A stretch of 64,000 nt of DNA from Streptomyces rugosispiralis (GCF_024505145.1 NZ_JANIAA010000012.1:145036-209035), one strand, 5' to 3'. Positions 40,275-49,690 are shown, counted from the first letter of the stretch. Translations and numbers: made by a program. The notes: a model not told the origin generated them from the sequence alone.

Positions 40275-40898
40275 TCAGCGCGTGACCTTCCAACTCACCG
40301 GGCGCTTGGTGTCATCGCCTGTGCTGTACGTCACCACCGACGGCCGTATGCCGTTGGGCACCAGGAACACCTTGCACAGCGAGACCCTCGCCCCCACCGC
40401 GAAGTCGTCCGGGTCCTTGCCCGGGCAGGCCGCCACCTCGGTGTCGCCGGTGATGAGCGGCTGGTCGTCCACACCGCCTGTGTCCTCTAGCCCGGTGGGG
40501 GTGTTGAGGAAGGGGTAGTGGAGGGAGCTCTCGCCGATGTTCTCGAAGGTCATGGTGACGTAGTACGGCTGGGTGGTCCGTACGTCGGACGGTTCCGCAC
40601 CCGCCCTCCTCAGCTCGGCATGGGTGCCCTTGCGCACACTCACCGCCGTGACCCGCAGGGCGCCGCGCATATGGTCCGAGCCGCGCTTGTAGGTGACCGA
40701 TGTGGGCTCACCGAGCCGGAGGGTCTTGCCGCCGTCGCGGTCGGCCGCCATGTCGGCGCGGGTCGCGGGCTGCCGTCGGCCGGACGCGGCGGTGTCGTCC
40801 TCGCACCCCGCCGTGGCGAGGGCGAGGAGGGTGACGCCGAGGGCGCAGACGAGGGCGGTCCCGGATCGGGCGGCGGCGCGAGGCGGGCGGTTGGGCAT
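40275..40898 (-). CDS. Lipoprotein, unknown function
   Basis: 207 aa, start at 40898 behind GGGGGA. Lipobox LALATAGC gives a lipid-anchored Cys near 30. The extracellular part (about 65-207) has a beta-sandwich look (LRLGEPTSVTYKRG, RVTAVSVRKGTHAEL, PYYVTMTFENIGESSLHYPF, PVSWKVTR), similar in pattern to DUF4352-type immunoglobulin-like lipoproteins. Two later Cys may form a disulfide. Function unknown. Confidence 0.72.
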   Translation of the reverse strand: MPNRPPRAAARSGTALVCALGVTLLALATAGCEDDTAASGRRQPATRADMAADRDGGKTLRLGEPTSVTYKRGSDHMRGALRVTAVSVRKGTHAELRRAGAEPSDVRTTQPYYVTMTFENIGESSLHYPFLNTPTGLEDTGGVDDQPLITGDTEVAACPGKDPDDFAVGARVSLCKVFLVPNGIRPSVVTYSTGDDTKRPVSWKVTR

Positions 40899-41139
40899 GG
40901 ACGGTCCCCCGGTGGTTGGTCTTGGCCGGTCGGTGACGACGTCGAGCGAGTGGTGACTGCCGTAGATGGATACGCCGGTCACGGAGCGCCAGTTCACCTT
41001 CTCGGTTCCCGTGCGGTGATCTTGCTACCGCAGATCATCATGGGCGTGACAAAACCACTGGTCGAGGCTGTGATCAACTCGGAGCGAGAGCTTGAGACGA
41101 GGCTGTAGCAATACGCCCGGGGCAACTACCGTGATCCGT

Positions 41140-42006
41140 ATGGACGATCCCGCCGTGGCGTCGGTGCAGCGGTTCTGGCAGGACCTCGGGCTGCCCGGAC
41201 TCATCGATGTGCACACCCACTTCATGCCCCAGCGCGTACTGGACAAGGTCTGGGCGTTCTTCGACACCGTGGAGCCGCGCTGGCACATCACCTACCGCGA
41301 GGAGGAGGACGAACGCCTCGCGACGCTACGGGCGTTCGGCGTACGTGCCTTCACCTCGATGCTCTACCCCCACAAGCCGGACATGGCGCGGTGGCTGAAC
41401 GGCTGGGCGGCCGATTTCGCCGCCCGTACGCCGGACTGTCTGCACACCGCGACCTTCTACCCCGAACCCGGTGTGGAGGAGTACGTGCGAGCGGCGCTCG
41501 AGGGCGGGGCGCGGGTGTTCAAGGCCCATGTGCAGGTGGGGGCGTACGACCCGGGTGACGCGCTGCTCGACCCGGTGTGGGGGATGCTCGCCGAGAGCGG
41601 GACGCCCGTCGTCATCCACTGCGGCTCGGGGCCCCACCCGGGCAAGTACACCGGACCGGAGCCGGTGGGGCGGGTGCTGGCCCGCCATCCTCGGCTGCGC
41701 CTGATCGTCGCGCATATGGGGCTGCCGGAGTACGCGGACTTCCTGGGGCTGGCGGAGCGGTACGGGGAGGTCCACCTGGACACCACGATGGCCTTCACCG
41801 ACTTCACCGAGCGCCAGTGGCCGTTTCCACGCTCGGAGCGGGGGCGGCTGGCGGCCGTGGGAGACCGGGTGCTGTTCGGGAGCGACTTCCCCAACATCCC
41901 GTACGGGTACCGGCATGCGCTGGACGCGCTGACGCGGGTCGGGCAGGACGAGGAGTGGCTGCGCGGGGTGTGTTACGGGAACGCGGCGCGGTTGTTCGGG
42001 ATATGA
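41140..42006 (+). CDS. Amidohydrolase-family (amidohydrolase_2) metal-dependent hydrolase
   Basis: 288 aa from MDDPAVASVQRFWQDLGL. The metal-binding H-x-H is in LIDVHTHFMP, the later His in VIHCGSGPHPGK and LIVAHMGLPEY, and the terminal Asp in FGSDFPNIPYG. This is the ACMSD/amidohydrolase_2 branch, which covers decarboxylases and lactonases acting on small aromatic or lactone substrates; the exact substrate cannot be told. Upstream codons to 41092 are in frame but unlikely to be used. Confidence 0.88.
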   Translation: MDDPAVASVQRFWQDLGLPGLIDVHTHFMPQRVLDKVWAFFDTVEPRWHITYREEEDERLATLRAFGVRAFTSMLYPHKPDMARWLNGWAADFAARTPDCLHTATFYPEPGVEEYVRAALEGGARVFKAHVQVGAYDPGDALLDPVWGMLAESGTPVVIHCGSGPHPGKYTGPEPVGRVLARHPRLRLIVAHMGLPEYADFLGLAERYGEVHLDTTMAFTDFTERQWPFPRSERGRLAAVGDRVLFGSDFPNIPYGYRHALDALTRVGQDEEWLRGVCYGNAARLFGI

Positions 42007-42012
42007 CGGGTT

Positions 42013-42076
42013 GTGACTGTTCCGGATCGTGACTGTTCCGGGTCGTGGCTGTTCCGGGTCGTGGCTGTTCCGGATC
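42013..42076. repeat. 16-bp tandem repeat, four copies
   Basis: Exact 16-bp units GTG(A/G)CTGTTCCGG(A/G)TC at 42013, 42029, 42045 and 42061. They lie between convergent genes. Confidence 0.9.
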
Positions 42077-42154
42077 GTGGTGCGGTTGTCCGGAAATGGC
42101 GCTCGCCCGGTGCCTGCCTGCGCCGGCGCCGGGCGAGGGGGCTGAGCGGATCGG

Positions 42155-43033
42155 TCAGCTCTTGTCGAGCGGCAGCGCCTCGGCCAGCGTGCGCCACGCC
42201 GCACGGGGGAGGCTGGACATCGGGTCGTCGGTCACCACCTGGATCGCGAGGTGGTCCGCGCCCGCGGCCAGGAACTCGTCCACGCGCGCCCGGATCGTCT
42301 CCGCGTCGCCGAGCGCGTACATCGCGGCGAGGAGACGGTCGCTGCCGCCGTCCGCGAAGTCCGCGTCCTCGAAGCCCAGCCGCCGGAAGTTGTTGGTGTA
42401 GTTGGGCAGCGCCAGGTAGCGGGCGAGGTAGTCGCGGGCGGTGGCGCGGGCGCGGTCCAGGTCCGTGTCGAGGACGACCTTCAGCTCCGGCGCGAGTACG
42501 GCGTCCTTGCCCAGGGTGTCGCGGGCCTCGGCGGTGTGCTCCGGGGTGACGAGGTACGGATGCGCGCCGGCCGCGCGGTCACGGGACAGCTCGAGCATCT
42601 TGGGGCCGAGGGCGGCCAGGACCCGCTGGGCGGCGGGGACCGGGGCCGGGGCGGAGTCCAGCGCGGTCAGGTACTCCTTCATCGCCGTGTACGGGCGCCG
42701 GTAGCGCTCACCGGCGAGCGCGCTGTGGCTCACGCCGAGGCCGAGGAGGAAGCGGCCGTCGTGGGCGGCGTTCAGCGCGGTGTGCCGCTCGGCGACGTAG
42801 GCCGCCTCATGGTCCCAGATGCTCAGGATTCCGGTCGCGACGGTGATCCGGGAGGTCGCGTCCAGCAGGACTCCGGCCTGATCCGGGCTGGGGTTGCCAC
42901 CGAGCCAGATGGCGCCGTACCCCAGCTCGTCCAGTTCGGCCGCCGCCTCGCCGACCTGTTCTGATGGGGCGAAGTCCGTCTTCAGGGCCGCGGTCCAGAT
43001 GCCGATCTTGCCAAGTGCGGGACGTGAAGTCAT
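42155..43033 (-). CDS. LLM-class F420-dependent oxidoreductase
   Basis: 292 aa. Luciferase-like TIM barrel: IGIWTAALKTDFAP, GYGAIWLGGNPSPD, ITVATGILSIWDHEAAYVAERHTALNAAHDGRFLLGLGVSHS, and a C-terminal AAGADHLAIQVVTDD. The pattern matches the TIGR03620 F420 family of actinobacteria. Cofactor use is inferred from family. It is divergent from the OmpR-type regulator gene. Confidence 0.88.
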   Translation of the reverse strand: MTSRPALGKIGIWTAALKTDFAPSEQVGEAAAELDELGYGAIWLGGNPSPDQAGVLLDATSRITVATGILSIWDHEAAYVAERHTALNAAHDGRFLLGLGVSHSALAGERYRRPYTAMKEYLTALDSAPAPVPAAQRVLAALGPKMLELSRDRAAGAHPYLVTPEHTAEARDTLGKDAVLAPELKVVLDTDLDRARATARDYLARYLALPNYTNNFRRLGFEDADFADGGSDRLLAAMYALGDAETIRARVDEFLAAGADHLAIQVVTDDPMSSLPRAAWRTLAEALPLDKS

Positions 43034-43146
43034 ACAGGGGGAAGCCGGAGAGTCCTTCCGGATATTCCGTGGTCCGCACGGCTGCTCCCCGCCCCGGGCC
43101 CGCTGTTTCGCCTCCCGGCCGGTCCCGTCCCGGCCTCCACAGGATT

Positions 43147-43162
43147 CTCAGGTAATTCACAG
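43147..43162 (+). promoter_or_regulatory. CTCAG-N6-CACAG direct repeat before the OmpR-type regulator
   Basis: Half-sites at 43147-43151 and 43158-43162, 11 bp apart. Matching half-sites with the same spacing precede the glycosyltransferase gene (46025-46051), suggesting an autoregulated response-regulator motif. Confidence 0.5.
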
Positions 43163-43210
43163 CCGGCCGAAAGGGACCTCTCAGGGCCCGCTCCGAGGGT
43201 GGAGGTCATG

Positions 43211-43945
43211 ATGCCGACCTCGCCTCATGGGCGTACCGAGCTGCTGCGCCCCGACGGGAGTCCCGTCCGGGTGCTGGTTGTGGACGACGAGTCGGCGCTC
43301 GCCGACCTGCTGTCGATGGCCCTGCGCTACGAGGGGTGGGAGGTGCGCACCGCGGGTGACGGCGCGGAGGCGATCCGGGTCACCCGTGAGCTGCGCCCGG
43401 ACGCGGTGGTCCTGGACATCATGCTGCCCGATATGGACGGGCTCGCGGTGCTGGGGCGGCTGCGCCGCGAACTGCCCGACGTCCCGGTGCTGTTCCTGAC
43501 CGCGCGGGACGCGGTGGAGGACCGGATCGCGGGGCTGACGGCGGGCGGCGACGACTACGTCACCAAGCCGTTCAGCCTGGAGGAGGTCGTCGCCCGGCTG
43601 CGTGGGCTGCTGCGCAGGTCGGGGGCGGCGGCCGCGCGGAGTGAGTCGATGCTGGCCGTCGGCGATCTAGTCCTGGACGAGGACAGCCACGAGGTGTCGC
43701 GCGGGGGCCAGGAGATCCATCTCACCGCGACCGAGTTCGAGCTGCTGCGCTACCTCATGCGCAATCCGCGCCGGGTGCTCAGCAAGGCGCAGATCCTGGA
43801 CCGGGTCTGGAGCTATGACTTCGGCGGCCAGGCCAACGTGGTCGAGCTCTACATCTCGTATCTGCGGCGCAAGATCGACGCGGGCCGCAGCCCGATGATC
43901 CACACCCGGCGGGGCGCCGGGTATCTGATCAAGCCCGGGGAGTAG
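43211..43945 (+). CDS. OmpR/PhoB-family response regulator
   Basis: 244 aa from ATG 43211 (GGAGG 5 nt upstream; ATG 43208 is too close). Receiver domain with DDE acidic pocket, phospho-Asp in VVLDIMLPDMDG, and Lys in DDYVTKPFS. The C-terminal winged helix has LTATEFELLRYLMRNPRRVLSKAQILDRVW and YISYLRRKID. It pairs with the sensor kinase 5 bp downstream. CTCAG/CACAG half-sites 11 bp apart precede both this gene and the GT2 gene. Confidence 0.93.
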   Translation: MPTSPHGRTELLRPDGSPVRVLVVDDESALADLLSMALRYEGWEVRTAGDGAEAIRVTRELRPDAVVLDIMLPDMDGLAVLGRLRRELPDVPVLFLTARDAVEDRIAGLTAGGDDYVTKPFSLEEVVARLRGLLRRSGAAAARSESMLAVGDLVLDEDSHEVSRGGQEIHLTATEFELLRYLMRNPRRVLSKAQILDRVWSYDFGGQANVVELYISYLRRKIDAGRSPMIHTRRGAGYLIKPGE

Positions 43946-43950
43946 ACACC

Positions 43951-46059
43951 GTGGCGCACCTCCCGCCCCGGCCGTCCCGGGGCCCCGACATGCCAGGCGT
44001 CCACGGGACGCCTGGGGCCACCGGGACGCCTGGCGTCTCCGAGCCGTCCGGCGCCGCCGGGGAGCCCGGCATTCCCGGGCCGCCGCCGAGCGCGGGAGCG
44101 GCGCGGGGACGCACGCACGCCCGGCGCGCCCAGCGGGCGGGGCGCACTCAGCGGGCCGGGGCTGCTCAGCGGGCCGGGGCCGCACAACGAGCCGGGCGCA
44201 CTCAGCGGGCCGGGCGCCGCCCCTGGTCCCTGCGCACCCGTCTGGTCGTCTCGGCCGTCGCGCTGATCGCGGTGGTCTGCGCGGTGATCGGCACGGTCAC
44301 CACCCTGGCCCTGCAGTCGTACCTCCAGGGCCAGGTGGACGGTGATCTGCGCGCGTCCGTGGGGCGGTTCCTGAACAAGCCGGGTCCGGCGGGCGGACTC
44401 CCCCGGGACGATGTGCTCTTCGTCGCCTCGCCCGGTCAGCCCATCGGCACGGTCGGGGCGCGGTTCGGCCAGAACGGCGAGATCTCCATGTCCGGCAAGA
44501 GCAATGACTCGCCCATGACGAACGAGGTCGACGCCGAGAGCCGGGTGGACTCCCTGACCAGCGGTCAGCAGAAGGCGATCGCCGCCGTCCCCCGGGACGG
44601 AGGCGTGCACACCATCGATCTGCCCGGCCTCGGCGGCTATCGGGCGGTGGCCCAGTGGGACCACCGGGAAGGCGGCATCGTCCTCGCCTTCCCGCTCGAC
44701 CAGACCCAGGAGACGGTCAACACCCTCATCCTCGTGGAGGTCTGTGTGACCGCGGCCGGGCTGGTCGCGGCCGGGATCGCCGGGGCCGCGATGGTCGGCA
44801 TCTCGCTGCGCCCGCTGCGCCGGGTGGCCGCGACCGCGACCCGGGTCTCCGAACTCCCCCTGCACAGCGGCGAGGTGGCGCTGCGCGAGCGCGTCCCGGC
44901 CTCGGAGGCCGATCCGCGCACCGAGGTCGGCCAGGTGGGCGCGGCGCTCAACCGCATGCTCGGCCATGTGGAGTCGGCGCTCGCGGCCCGCCAGGAGAGC
45001 GAGACGCGGGTGCGGCAGTTCGTCGCCGACGCCAGCCATGAGCTCCGTACGCCACTCGCCTCCATCCGCGGCTACGCCGAGCTGACCCGGCGCGGCCGGG
45101 AGGAGATCGGGCCCGACACCCGGCATGCCCTCGGCCGGGTCGAGTCCGAGGCCGGGCGGATGACCGGGCTGGTCGAGGATCTGCTGCTGCTGGCCCGGCT
45201 GGACGCGGGACGGCCGCTGGAGTGCGCGGAGGTCGATCTGTCCCCACTGGTCGTGGACGCCGTCAGCGACGCGCGGGCGGTCGGCTCCGACCACGAGTGG
45301 CGGCTGGAGCTGCCCGATGAACCGGCGGCCGTCTTCGGCGACGACGCCCGGCTGCGCCAGGTGCTGGTCAACCTCCTCGCCAACGCGCGGACGCACACCC
45401 CGGCCGGCACCACGGTCACGGCGCGGGTGCTGTGGGGCGGGCCGCGGGCGCCGTACCCCTCGCCGTATCGGGCGCCGTACGGCCTGTCCTACGGCGTCTC
45501 CTACGGGGCGCCGTCATCAGGCGCGTCCCCCGGGATGCCTTACGGACCTCGGATGCCCTACGGACCTCCCCCCGGGACGGTCGGGGCCGGTGGACTCCAT
45601 GGGACCCATGGACCCCATGGACGCGGTAAGGGGCGCGGTTCACCGCACGCCCAGCCGCACGCCCAGCCGTACGCCCAGCCGTACGCCCGGCCGTACGCCC
45701 CGCCCTACGGCTCCCCGTACGCGGCCGCCCGCGCCGCCGGGGCCTTCGGCTCGCCGCCGCAGCCGCCCTCGTACGTCTCGCTGGAGGTCGAGGACGACGG
45801 TCCCGGCATTCCGGCTGAGCTGCTGCCGCATGTCTTCGAGCGGTTCGCGCGCGGCGACGCCTCGCGCTCCCGCGCCGCGGGCAGCACGGGGCTCGGCCTG
45901 GCCATCGTGCACGCGGTCGTGGCCGCGCACGACGGGCGGGTGACGGTGGACAGCGTCCCCGGGCGCACCGTGTTCGGCGTCCACCTCCCCGTGCACCGGG
46001 CCGTTCACCAGGGCGTAACGGACTCACAGGCAGGCCACAGGCTGACCACACAGCCGTGA
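43951..46059 (+). CDS. HAMP sensor histidine kinase with a low-complexity insertion in its ATPase domain
   Basis: 702 aa from GTG 43951. A charged, Pro/Ala-rich cytoplasmic tail (RAGAAQRAG repeats) precedes TM1 (LVVSAVALIAVVCAVIGTVTTLAL, about 95-120), an extracytoplasmic sensor domain, TM2 (about 265-285), HAMP, HisKA with FVADASHELRTPL, and HATPase. Between the N-box (RQVLVNLLANARTH) and G1 box (DDGPGIP) a Pro/Tyr/Gly/His-rich segment of roughly 105 residues interrupts the catalytic domain. G2 (GSTGLGLAIVHAV) is intact, so the kinase is probably active. Operon partner of the regulator. Confidence 0.9.
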   Translation: MAHLPPRPSRGPDMPGVHGTPGATGTPGVSEPSGAAGEPGIPGPPPSAGAARGRTHARRAQRAGRTQRAGAAQRAGAAQRAGRTQRAGRRPWSLRTRLVVSAVALIAVVCAVIGTVTTLALQSYLQGQVDGDLRASVGRFLNKPGPAGGLPRDDVLFVASPGQPIGTVGARFGQNGEISMSGKSNDSPMTNEVDAESRVDSLTSGQQKAIAAVPRDGGVHTIDLPGLGGYRAVAQWDHREGGIVLAFPLDQTQETVNTLILVEVCVTAAGLVAAGIAGAAMVGISLRPLRRVAATATRVSELPLHSGEVALRERVPASEADPRTEVGQVGAALNRMLGHVESALAARQESETRVRQFVADASHELRTPLASIRGYAELTRRGREEIGPDTRHALGRVESEAGRMTGLVEDLLLLARLDAGRPLECAEVDLSPLVVDAVSDARAVGSDHEWRLELPDEPAAVFGDDARLRQVLVNLLANARTHTPAGTTVTARVLWGGPRAPYPSPYRAPYGLSYGVSYGAPSSGASPGMPYGPRMPYGPPPGTVGAGGLHGTHGPHGRGKGRGSPHAQPHAQPYAQPYARPYAPPYGSPYAAARAAGAFGSPPQPPSYVSLEVEDDGPGIPAELLPHVFERFARGDASRSRAAGSTGLGLAIVHAVVAAHDGRVTVDSVPGRTVFGVHLPVHRAVHQGVTDSQAGHRLTTQP
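46025..46051 (+). promoter_or_regulatory. CACAG-N6-CACAG-N6-CACAC direct repeats before the GT2 gene
   Basis: Three half-sites at 46025, 46036 and 46047, each 11 bp apart, at the 3' end of the kinase gene and 35 bp before the GT2-GtrA start. Matches the element at 43147-43162. Confidence 0.5.
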
Positions 46060-46085
46060 CAGCGCGGCTCGCGACTGTCGACCTC

Positions 46086-47384
46086 ATGCGAACCGACACC
46101 CCTCTCGGGGCTCCGCCCGAGACACCCCTGCAGACCTTGCCCGTACGCGGGCCGGTGACGGTCGTGCGCGGCCGTCCGGTGCTGGACGTCGTCATCCCCG
46201 TCTACAACGAGGAAGCGGACCTCGAGCGGTGCGTACGGCGGCTGCACGACCATCTGGCCCGCACCTTCCCGTACGGCTTCCGGATCACCATCGCCGACAA
46301 CGCCAGTACGGACCGCACGCCCGACCTCGCGGCCCACCTGGACGAGAGCATCGAGGAGGTGACGGCGGTCCGGCTGGAGCAGAAGGGGCGCGGGCGGGCG
46401 CTGCGCACCGTGTGGTCGCTGTCCGAGGCGCCGGTGCTCGCCTATATGGACGTCGATCTGTCCACGGACCTCAAGGCGCTGCTGCCGCTGGTGGCCCCGC
46501 TGATCTCCGGCCACTCCGACCTGGCGATCGGATCGCGGCTGTCCCGCAGCTCACGGGTGGTGCGCGGGCCCAAGCGGGAGTTCATCTCGCGGGCGTACAA
46601 CCTGATCCTGCGCGGCAGTCTGGCCGCCCGCTTCTCCGACGCCCAGTGCGGATTCAAAGCGATCCGTAAGGACGTCGCGGAGCGGCTGCTGCCGCTGGTC
46701 GAGGACACCGGGTGGTTCTTCGACACCGAGATGCTGGTGCTGGCCGAGCGGGCCGGGCTGCGCATCCACGAGGTGCCGGTGGACTGGGTGGACGACCCCA
46801 ACAGCACGGTCCACATCGTGCGGACGGCCACGGAGGACCTCAAGGGCGTGTGGCGGGTGGGGCGTGCGCTGGCCACCGGTGCGCTGCCGCTGGACCGGGT
46901 GCGCCGTCCGTTCGGCGACGATCCGCGCGACCGGGAGCTGAGCGGGGTGCCGAGGGGCCTGGCCCGCCAGCTGGTCGGGTTCTGCGTGGTCGGCGCGCTG
47001 AGCACGCTGGTCTATCTGCTGCTGTACTCCCTCTTCCGGATGGGCACCGGCCCCCAGGTGGCCAACGCCCTGGCGCTGCTGCTGTCGGCGCTCGGCAACA
47101 CCGCGGCCAACCGGAGGCTCACCTTCGGCGTACGCGGCCGGGACCGCGCGATGCGCCACCAGGCCCAGGGGCTGGTCGTCTTCGGCATCGGCCTCGTGCT
47201 GACCAGCGGCTCCCTCGCCGCCCTGGACGCCGTCCCCGGCACCGCCTCGCACGGCACCGAACTTGCCGTGCTGATCGCGGCGAACCTCGCCGCGACCGTA
47301 CTGCGCTTCCTGCTCTTCCGGGCCTGGGTCTTCCCGTCGGACAGCGGGGCCATGACCGACCACGACCCGAGGACCGATCGATGA
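46086..47384 (+). CDS. Glycosyltransferase family 2 fused to GtrA-like membrane domain
   Basis: 432 aa. GT2 domain (about 30-270): LDVVIPVYNEEADLERCV, DNASTDRTPDL, the acidic DVDLSTDLKALLP, and FFDTEMLVLAERAGLRIHEVPVDWVDD. A GtrA/DPMS-like four-helix membrane domain occupies about 290-420 (LVGFCVVGALSTLVYLLLY, ANALALLLSALGNTAANRRLTFG). Such proteins transfer sugar to polyprenyl phosphate and help flip it. The adjacent GT39 protein is the expected user of the lipid-linked sugar. The gene overlaps it by 4 bp (ATGA). Confidence 0.88.
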   Translation: MRTDTPLGAPPETPLQTLPVRGPVTVVRGRPVLDVVIPVYNEEADLERCVRRLHDHLARTFPYGFRITIADNASTDRTPDLAAHLDESIEEVTAVRLEQKGRGRALRTVWSLSEAPVLAYMDVDLSTDLKALLPLVAPLISGHSDLAIGSRLSRSSRVVRGPKREFISRAYNLILRGSLAARFSDAQCGFKAIRKDVAERLLPLVEDTGWFFDTEMLVLAERAGLRIHEVPVDWVDDPNSTVHIVRTATEDLKGVWRVGRALATGALPLDRVRRPFGDDPRDRELSGVPRGLARQLVGFCVVGALSTLVYLLLYSLFRMGTGPQVANALALLLSALGNTAANRRLTFGVRGRDRAMRHQAQGLVVFGIGLVLTSGSLAALDAVPGTASHGTELAVLIAANLAATVLRFLLFRAWVFPSDSGAMTDHDPRTDR

Positions 47385-49690
47385 CCACCTACGACTACGG
47401 CACCCGCGAGGCCGGGCCGCCGCCGACCCCCGCCGCCGCTCCCCGGCCGGGGCCGCGGGCGCCCGGCGGCTCGCGCCTGGCGCGGGCCTGGAGAGGCCGG
47501 CCGGAGGACCCGCGCTGGGCGCGGCCCGCCCTGTGGGCCCTGCTGGCCGTCACCACCGTGCTCTATCTGTGGAGCCTGGGCGCGTCCGGCTACGCCAACC
47601 AGTTCTACTCGGCCGCCGTGCAGGCGGGCGGTGAGAGCTGGAAGGCGTTCTTCTTCGGCTCCTCCGACGCCGCGAACTCCATCACCGTCGACAAGCCTCC
47701 GGCCGCGCTGTGGCCGATGGCCCTGTCGGTGCGGCTCTTCGGCCTCTCCTCCTGGGCGGTGCTCGTCCCCGAGGCGCTGATGGGCGTCGCGACGGTCGGG
47801 GTGCTGTACGCGGCCGTACGGCGCAGGTTCGGCGCGGCCGCCGGGCTTATCGCGGGCGCGGCGCTCGCGGTGACCCCGGTCGCGGCGCTGATGTTCCGCT
47901 TCAACAACCCCGACGCGCTGCTGTGCCTGCTGATGGTCTCGGCCGTCTACTGCGTGCTGCGCGCCCTGGAGGACGCGCGCACCAAGTGGCTGGTGCTGGC
48001 CGGGGTCTGCTTCGGCCTCGGCTTCCTCACCAAGACGCTTCAGGCGTGGCTGATCCTGCCGCCGCTCGCGGTGGTGTACGCGGTGTGCGCCCCGGCGAAG
48101 TTCGGCCGGCGGATCGGGCAGCTGCTGCTCGCGGGGCTCGCGATGGTGGTCTCCGGCGGCTGGTGGGTGGCGGTCGTCGAGCTGTGGCCGGCGTCCTCGC
48201 GCCCGTACATCGGCGGTTCGCAGCACAACAGCTTCCTGGAGCTGACCTTCGGCTACAACGGTCTGGGCCGGATCAACGGCGATGAGACCGGCAGCGTCGG
48301 CGGGGGCGGTCCTGGCGGCGGCGGGGGCGGCGGCCGGTGGGGCGAGACCGGGATCGACCGGCTCTTCGGCTCCGACATGGGCGGTCAGATCGCCTGGCTG
48401 CTGCCCGCGGCGTTCATCCTGCTGGCGGCGGGGATCTGGCTGACCTGGCGGGCGAAGCGCACCGACACCCGGCGCGCGGCCTTCCTGGTGTGGGGCGGGT
48501 CGCTGCTGATGACGTTCGCCACCTTCAGCTTCATGTCCGGGATCTTCCACCAGTACTACAACATCGCTCTGGCGCCCTATATCGCGGCGCTCGTGGGCAT
48601 GGGCGCGGCCCTGCTGTGGGAGCGGCGGAGCGAGGGCGGCCGGGCGGGGGCGGCGGCCTCGGCGGTGCTGGCCGTCACGGTCGCCGTCACCGCGTACCTG
48701 TCGTACGTCCTGCTGGGGCGGTCGCCGGACTGGCACCCCTGGCTGCGCTGGGCGGTGCTGACCTGCGGGCTCGCGGCGGCGGCCGGGCTGCTGCTGACGG
48801 CGCGCCTGGGACGGAGGGCGGCGCTGGCCGCGGCGGGCCTCGGCCTCGCGGCGGGGCTGGCCGGGCCGGTCGCGTACACCCTCAACACGGTGGACACCCC
48901 GAAGCACGGCTCCATCGTGACGGCCGGTCCGTCGGTGGCGGGCGGTATGGGCGGTCCCGGTGGCCGCTTCCCGGGCGGTGGCCGGGGCGGTCCGCCGGGG
49001 ATGCAGAACGGCCGCCAGGGCGCGGGCCAGCAGGGGCAGGGTCAGGGTCCGGGGAATCAGCAAGGCGGCCAGGGTCAGCAGGGACAGGGCGGTACGCAGG
49101 GCATGCCGGGTGGCGGCACCGGTGGCGGTCAGCCGGGTGGTGGCCAGAACGGCTTCCCCGGCGGGGGCTTCCCGGGCGGCGGCCAGTCCCCGCGCAACGG
49201 CACGGGCAACGCCCAGGGCGGCCAGGGGCAGAACGGCCGGCCGGGCATGCTGCCCGGCGGCATGGGCGAGGGCGGCCGCCGTGGCGGCGGTATGGGCGGT
49301 CTGCTGGACGGTCAGCAGGTCGACGCCGACGTGGAGGCGAAGCTGGAGAAGAACGCCGGCGACTACACCTGGGCTGCCGCGGCGATCGGCTCCCAGAACG
49401 CCGCGAGCTACCAACTCGCCACCGAGAAGCCCGTGATGGCCATCGGCGGCTTCAACGGCAGTGACCCGTCCCCGACGCTCGCCCAGTTCAAGGAGTATGT
49501 GAAGCAGGGCAGGATCCACTACTTCATCTCCTCGGGCACCGGGATGGGCGGCGGGCCGGGTGGTGGCCAGGGGACCTCGTCCCAGATCACCTCCTGGATC
49601 GAGGCCACCTACAAGAAGGTCACCGTGGGCAGCGCCACGCTCTACGACCTGACCCAGAAGGCGGCCAAGTCCTCGAAGTCCTCCGGCTGA
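47381..49690 (+). CDS. GT39/ArnT-like membrane glycosyltransferase with Gly/Gln-rich region
   Basis: 769 aa. An N-terminal Pro/Ala-rich segment precedes TM1 (WALLAVTTVLYLWSLGASGY). The first loop has the conserved acidic motif region (TVDKPPAALWPMALSVRLFG), and about 12 membrane helices run to ~500. A Gly/Gln/Pro tract (GGGQ, QQGQGQ, about 520-640) leads to a C-terminal extracellular domain (NAGDYTWAAAAIGSQNAASYQ, KPVMAIGGFNG, IHYFISSGTGMGG). The fold uses polyprenyl-phosphate sugars to modify cell-surface targets, consistent with the coupled GT2-GtrA gene. Similar to YkcB-type proteins. Confidence 0.87.
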   Translation: MTTYDYGTREAGPPPTPAAAPRPGPRAPGGSRLARAWRGRPEDPRWARPALWALLAVTTVLYLWSLGASGYANQFYSAAVQAGGESWKAFFFGSSDAANSITVDKPPAALWPMALSVRLFGLSSWAVLVPEALMGVATVGVLYAAVRRRFGAAAGLIAGAALAVTPVAALMFRFNNPDALLCLLMVSAVYCVLRALEDARTKWLVLAGVCFGLGFLTKTLQAWLILPPLAVVYAVCAPAKFGRRIGQLLLAGLAMVVSGGWWVAVVELWPASSRPYIGGSQHNSFLELTFGYNGLGRINGDETGSVGGGGPGGGGGGGRWGETGIDRLFGSDMGGQIAWLLPAAFILLAAGIWLTWRAKRTDTRRAAFLVWGGSLLMTFATFSFMSGIFHQYYNIALAPYIAALVGMGAALLWERRSEGGRAGAAASAVLAVTVAVTAYLSYVLLGRSPDWHPWLRWAVLTCGLAAAAGLLLTARLGRRAALAAAGLGLAAGLAGPVAYTLNTVDTPKHGSIVTAGPSVAGGMGGPGGRFPGGGRGGPPGMQNGRQGAGQQGQGQGPGNQQGGQGQQGQGGTQGMPGGGTGGGQPGGGQNGFPGGGFPGGGQSPRNGTGNAQGGQGQNGRPGMLPGGMGEGGRRGGGMGGLLDGQQVDADVEAKLEKNAGDYTWAAAAIGSQNAASYQLATEKPVMAIGGFNGSDPSPTLAQFKEYVKQGRIHYFISSGTGMGGGPGGGQGTSSQITSWIEATYKKVTVGSATLYDLTQKAAKSSKSSG

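Noticed and set aside
42013..42076. CRISPR-like or iteron array
   Set aside because: Four abutting 16-bp units without spacers, between convergent genes and away from any replication gene.
46712..49690. Extended start for the GT39 protein reaching back into the GT2-GtrA gene
   Set aside because: The region before 47381 is out-of-frame reading of the GT2 gene; the ATGA junction at 47381 gives the natural start.
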